Made by a program: the position numbers and the translations under genes. Shown one piece after another: positions 33,164 through 35,711 of a stretch of DNA of 35,711 bases. Under the pieces are notes generated by a model, which was not told the origin of the DNA, ran no database searches, and saw only the letters and a list, made by a program, of their open reading frames with translations. The first letter of the stretch is position 1, and each line of letters opens with the position of its first letter. The stretch is from an uncultured Faecalibacterium sp. (GTDB lineage: Bacteria; Bacillota; Clostridia; Oscillospirales; Ruminococcaceae). The DNA lies in the NCBI GenBank assembly GCA_934548045.1, contig CAKTEM010000024.1, forward strand, positions 1 to 35,711. Direction: 5' to 3'.

Positions 33164-33204
33164 ACAGCCGCCCATTTCAGGTTTTGCCTGAGATGAGCGG
33201 CTGT
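33164..33204. terminator. Hairpin terminator after glycosidase gene
   Basis: A long stem (33164-33181 with 33187-33204) around TTTTG, with few U residues on the plus side. Confidence 0.75.
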
Positions 33205-33216
33205 TCTTGATTGGAA

Positions 33217-33245
33217 TTGAAAATCGGCCAAAACTCCGTTATACT
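33217..33245 (+). promoter_or_regulatory. Promoter of histidine phosphatase gene
   Basis: TTGAAA (33217-33222), 17 bases, TATACT (33240-33245). Confidence 0.65.
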
Positions 33246-33281
33246 GGATTTACTTGAATCTGATTGAAAAGAGCTTCTGCC

Positions 33282-33875
33282 ATGAAAACGATCCTTCTGA
33301 TGCGGCACTCCATCCCGGAAAAGTCGTCTAAATTTGTCACAGACCCCGGACTTTCTCCTACCGGAATCCAACGTGCAAAAGAGATTTTTTGTGATTCTCT
33401 CTTTGCTGATGTTTCTCAGGTCTGGGCGTCACCTTCCCGGCGCGCTTTCCAGACCGCGGAACTTCTCGGGCAGCCTGTCAAAACCGACTCACGGCTTCTT
33501 GAGCGAAAGACTGGCGACACGACCGGACAGGACATCTCTTTCTGGAAACGACAGTATGAAAACCCAGATTTTAAAAATCCCGACGGGGAGTCCTTCCGTG
33601 AAGTCAACGCCCGGATGTCCGCCTGTATCCGGGATATCCTGTCTAATCTGCCGGATGGCGAAATCGCTCTCGTCGTCTCCCATGCCGCCGCGATCTGCGC
33701 CTACCTGCAAAGCTTCTGTGCCGTGGAAGTCACCAACGTAGAACAAAAACTGCGGAGAGTAAGCTTTCAGGGAAAAGTTCTTCTGGATGGTAAACTGGAA
33801 CCGGGGATGGGATTTGTTTTGCAGATGGAAAGATGTGATTTGCCCAAATGGATATACTGTTCATTCATCAAATGA
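33282..33875 (+). CDS. Histidine phosphatase superfamily protein
   Basis: A 197-residue phosphatase. The motif MRHSIP (7-12) keeps the Arg-His pair with the glycine replaced by serine. SPSRRAFQTAELLGQP carries the second arginine, and VVSHAAAICAYL contains the second catalytic histidine. It differs clearly from the paralogue at 8638. The ATG at 33282 has only AAAGAG upstream; a TTG start 18 bases earlier is less likely. It is monocistronic with its own promoter. The substrate is unknown; similar proteins act on small phosphate esters. Confidence 0.88.
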   Translation: MKTILLMRHSIPEKSSKFVTDPGLSPTGIQRAKEIFCDSLFADVSQVWASPSRRAFQTAELLGQPVKTDSRLLERKTGDTTGQDISFWKRQYENPDFKNPDGESFREVNARMSACIRDILSNLPDGEIALVVSHAAAICAYLQSFCAVEVTNVEQKLRRVSFQGKVLLDGKLEPGMGFVLQMERCDLPKWIYCSFIK

Positions 33876-33905
33876 AAAATTATGCGATGATTTGATATTT
33901 CCACC

Positions 33906-33933
33906 TTGCCCATCTAACCAAACATGATATAAT
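33906..33933 (+). promoter_or_regulatory. Promoter of HipA-like cassette
   Basis: TTGCCC (33906-33911), 16 bases, and a perfect extended -10 TGATATAAT ending at 33933. Confidence 0.65.
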
Positions 33934-33954
33934 GAAACAAAGGAGCGTGATACC

Positions 33955-34767
33955 ATGAGCCCTATTGAAATCCCAGCAAAAATCCAGTTAGTCGAAAAAC
34001 GTGAAACGCGGACGAGCCGTGGGATGCTCTCAAAGGGCTGGTATCGCGTGGACGACCAGCTTGTCATGGTCAAGGGCAACTCTATTACAGAAGTCGGAAC
34101 AGCTGGATATGAGCCATATTCTGAGGTGATGGCATCGCTAATTGCGCAGGTACTGAATCTGCCCCATGTGGAATATGCACTGATGCCTGCTAAACTCTTC
34201 CCTGACATTAAAACGTATTCCTGTGATGTGGTCAGTGTCTGCCCCAAGTTTACAACGAACGATGAGCAACTGTATCATTTTGCAGACTTGGCTGATGCCC
34301 ATTTTCTCACCAGCGGTCAGGTAGCTTCCCCAGAAGCGCTGTTTCAGTATGCGATAGAACTGTATGGTAAGAAGTGGCTTTATCAGATGATGACGTTCGA
34401 TGCCTTTATTGGCAACGAAGACCGCCATGAGAACAATTTCGATGTAATCGTTCGGGATGGAAAGAATCATGCTCCCCCCATTTACGACAATGGTGGTAGT
34501 CTGCTTGCATGGGCGATGGATGAAGAATTAACTGACACGAAGCTCCGTTATCAGTTCGACAAAGCCAAACCGTTCCGCAGCCGCCATGCCCAGCAAATCA
34601 AGCTAGTTGACGAGCCTGTGCTGCCGGTGCGTGATTTGGATGCGCTGTATCAGGAAATCATTCAGTCTATTTCGCCAATTCTTGCATTGTTGAGCGAAAA
34701 GCGAGCATCTGCGATCCGACAGTACCTGAAATATCGTTTGCACTACCTGAAAGCTGCCATGGGGTGA
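33955..34767 (+). CDS. Short HipA-like serine/threonine kinase
   Basis: A 270-residue protein with the HipA-type kinase core. K40 in MVKGNS may bind ATP; FIGNEDRHENNFDVI (151-165) is the catalytic loop with D156 and N161, like GNxDRHxxN of HipA; IYDNGGSL carries the metal-binding D178. It is much shorter than the roughly 440-residue HipA and lacks the N-terminal HipA domain that binds HipB. No HipB-type gene stands upstream. HipA kinases phosphorylate glutamyl-tRNA synthetase and similar targets, causing growth arrest; here the target is unknown. AAAGGAG precedes the ATG. Two small genes follow at 4 and 17 bases, so an operon is likely. Base composition is more AT-rich than the sugar locus. 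Confidence 0.85.
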   Translation: MSPIEIPAKIQLVEKRETRTSRGMLSKGWYRVDDQLVMVKGNSITEVGTAGYEPYSEVMASLIAQVLNLPHVEYALMPAKLFPDIKTYSCDVVSVCPKFTTNDEQLYHFADLADAHFLTSGQVASPEALFQYAIELYGKKWLYQMMTFDAFIGNEDRHENNFDVIVRDGKNHAPPIYDNGGSLLAWAMDEELTDTKLRYQFDKAKPFRSRHAQQIKLVDEPVLPVRDLDALYQEIIQSISPILALLSEKRASAIRQYLKYRLHYLKAAMG

Positions 34768-34771
34768 TCAA

Positions 34772-35143
34772 ATGGCTTATCTGAAATTGATGATGGATGA
34801 AAAAGAAATTGCCCACCTAAGTGAAGATGGGCAGTACCTTTGTGCAAATGAGGATGTTCCGCAATATAATCTCCCTCTGAATCTTTTTATCGGCAGCAAG
34901 CGCAAAGTGCCATTGGTGGATGTAGTTGTTTGGGCCAAGAAGCGTATCTTTCCAAAAAATCGGATGGACTGCAAGGAAATTCTGAAAATGATGGGTCTGC
35001 CCGATTACAATGCATGGGAAATCGTCAAGCGCACCAACGCCTGCCTGATGGAAGATCCCTATTGGCTGCGATTCAGCGAAAATGAAACTTTTGGGGATAC
35101 TACTCGCGGACGAGCGAAAGCGATTATGAATAAAAACTGCTGA
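34772..35143 (+). CDS. Unknown protein encoded beside HipA-like kinase
   Basis: A 123-residue protein that I do not recognise with certainty. The pattern FPKNRMDCKEILKMMGLPDYNAWEIVKRTNACLMEDPYWLRF is reminiscent of small proteins found beside HipA-domain kinases in Clostridia, in which a WLRF-like motif ends a helical region. No signal peptide or membrane segment. It starts 4 bases after the kinase stop, so translation is probably coupled. It could be the kinase's missing N-terminal part on a separate chain, its inhibitor or its target; this is inference. Confidence 0.7.
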   Translation: MAYLKLMMDEKEIAHLSEDGQYLCANEDVPQYNLPLNLFIGSKRKVPLVDVVVWAKKRIFPKNRMDCKEILKMMGLPDYNAWEIVKRTNACLMEDPYWLRFSENETFGDTTRGRAKAIMNKNC

Positions 35144-35160
35144 TACTTGGAGTGTCAATT

Positions 35161-35517
35161 ATGGATAACATGCTTGCTCGAACCTTAATTGAAACACTTG
35201 CAAAGGGTATTGATCCTTTATCCGGTTGGCTTCTTCCTGAAAACGATTGTTGTTCTCAAGAAGAAATTCAACAAGCTTTGCAAATCGTTTTAGAACACTG
35301 CTCTATAGAATCAACTGCTCAGTATTTAAAATCGTTGCCCCAAAACAATAAAGCGGAACGTTATTCTCGTGCTGGAACAGCATGGACGCAAAAAGAAGAA
35401 CGTGAATTATTGAGACTTTATCAACAGGGTATTAGTATCAAACAAATTTCTATGACTTTGAAACGTTCTACCGGTGCGATTCGATCTCGATTGGGTAGAC
35501 TTGGTTATTTCTTGTGA
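35161..35517 (+). CDS. Small protein with C-terminal SANT/Myb-like helix-turn-helix
   Basis: A 118-residue protein. Residues about 75-118 (AWTQKEERELLRLYQQGISIKQISMTLKRSTGAIRSRLGRLGYF) form a trihelical HTH of the type that often ends DNA-processing or regulatory proteins in Firmicutes. The N-terminal 70 residues are helical and unknown. GGAG lies 8 bases before the ATG at 35161; a GTG at 35152 overlaps that site and is less likely. The gene is the most AT-rich of the window. It may be the DNA-binding autoregulator of the kinase cassette, replacing HipB. A terminator follows. Confidence 0.8.
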   Translation: MDNMLARTLIETLAKGIDPLSGWLLPENDCCSQEEIQQALQIVLEHCSIESTAQYLKSLPQNNKAERYSRAGTAWTQKEERELLRLYQQGISIKQISMTLKRSTGAIRSRLGRLGYFL

Positions 35518-35545
35518 AGATCAAAATAGCACCATTTCAAAACTA

Positions 35546-35584
35546 AAAGAGACGTAGATTCCTAAAAATCCACGTCTCTTTTTT
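35546..35584. terminator. Terminator of HipA cassette
   Basis: AGAGACGT...ACGTCTCT hairpin, extended by a GATT/AATC inner stem with one mismatch, then TTTTTT. It also ends transcription of the convergent tRNA-Ser. Confidence 0.9.
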
Positions 35585-35675
35585 GGCGGAGCATCAGGGA
35601 GTCGAACCCTGGCACCGGTCTCCCGGCCTATCGCATTTCGAGTGCGACCTCTTACGACCACTTGAGTAATGCTCC
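35584..35675 (-). tRNA. tRNA-Ser (anticodon CGA)
   Basis: A 92-base class II tRNA with encoded CCA. The acceptor arm GGAGCAT (35669-35675) pairs with ATGCTCC (35588-35594). The anticodon stem TCGCA/TGCGA encloses CTCGAAA, anticodon CGA, reading UCG. A long variable arm (GGCCGGGAGACCGG-like) and the TTCGACT T loop confirm serine type. Confidence 0.96.
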
Positions 35676-35701
35676 ATATCAAGTTCTTCGATAGCTTTTC
35701 T

Positions 35702-35707
35702 ATTATA
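35702..35707 (-). promoter_or_regulatory. -10 element of tRNA-Ser promoter
   Basis: Perfect TATAAT on the minus strand preceded by TGC, an extended -10. The -35 region lies outside the window. Confidence 0.7.
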
Positions 35708-35711
35708 GCAA

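Noticed and set aside
33955..34767. Classical HipBA toxin-antitoxin pair
   Set aside because: The kinase lacks the N-terminal HipA domain, no HipB-like gene stands upstream, and two unrelated genes follow instead.
1..35711. CRISPR array, insertion sequence or prophage
   Set aside because: No regularly spaced direct repeats, transposase, integrase or phage structural gene was found.

Overview
The window reads as a chromosomal segment of a GC-rich, low-sporulation-signature Clostridia member of the Oscillospiraceae/Faecalibacterium type. The reasons are strong AGGAGG ribosome sites, TTGACA/TATAAT promoters, a CCA-encoding tRNA-Arg and tRNA-Ser, an AbrB protein with a zinc ribbon, several MATE pumps, CstA and a PTS permease. 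It also carries a double-hairpin intergenic repeat of a kind I recall from gut Clostridia. The genus is an inference; the class is fairly safe. I see no insertion sequence, prophage or CRISPR array.

Left part (1-19.7 kb): a divergent type III pantothenate kinase-like gene (coaX) that has lost all three conserved aspartates; tRNA-Arg(CCG); an S41-family lipoprotein; a MATE exporter; a PH-like membrane protein; cstA preceded by a LysR regulator; a small protein plus a histidine phosphatase. Next comes a second MATE exporter whose leader contains a long terminator-like structured RNA, then AbrB plus a lysophospholipase-like hydrolase, a Tat-type lipoprotein, a Wzx-like flippase, and a chain of secreted protein, lipoprotein, EamA transporter and YgjP-like metallopeptidase. 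A divergently transcribed membrane-anchored surface protein closes this part.

Centre (19.7-33.2 kb): a two-armed sugar locus around a LacI regulator, and the main point of interest. The leftward arm is a tight six-gene operon: fucose/arabinose-isomerase-like enzyme, split transketolase (N and C subunits), FGGY kinase, small transaldolase and phosphoketolase. The rightward arm encodes LacI, a cytosolic esterase, a PTS EIIBC permease and a cytosolic DUF4038 (GH140, apiosidase-type) glycosidase. An isomerase, kinase and two-subunit transketolase next to an apiosidase-type enzyme match the known D-apiose route (apiose to apulose to apulose 4-phosphate, then transketolase to DHAP plus xylulose 5-phosphate). 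The phosphoketolase would split xylulose 5-phosphate to acetyl phosphate and regenerate the glyceraldehyde 3-phosphate acceptor. I therefore propose a self-contained apioside-utilisation system: PTS uptake, deacylation, apiosidase cleavage, then apiose to DHAP plus acetyl phosphate. A TTTACTAAA half-site palindrome lies upstream of both arms and is the likely LacI operator.

Right end (33.2-35.7 kb): a second histidine phosphatase, then a visibly AT-richer three-gene cassette (short HipA-like kinase, an unknown protein and a small helix-turn-helix protein) that ends at a terminator directly against the 3' end of tRNA-Ser(CGA). This looks like an acquired accessory module.
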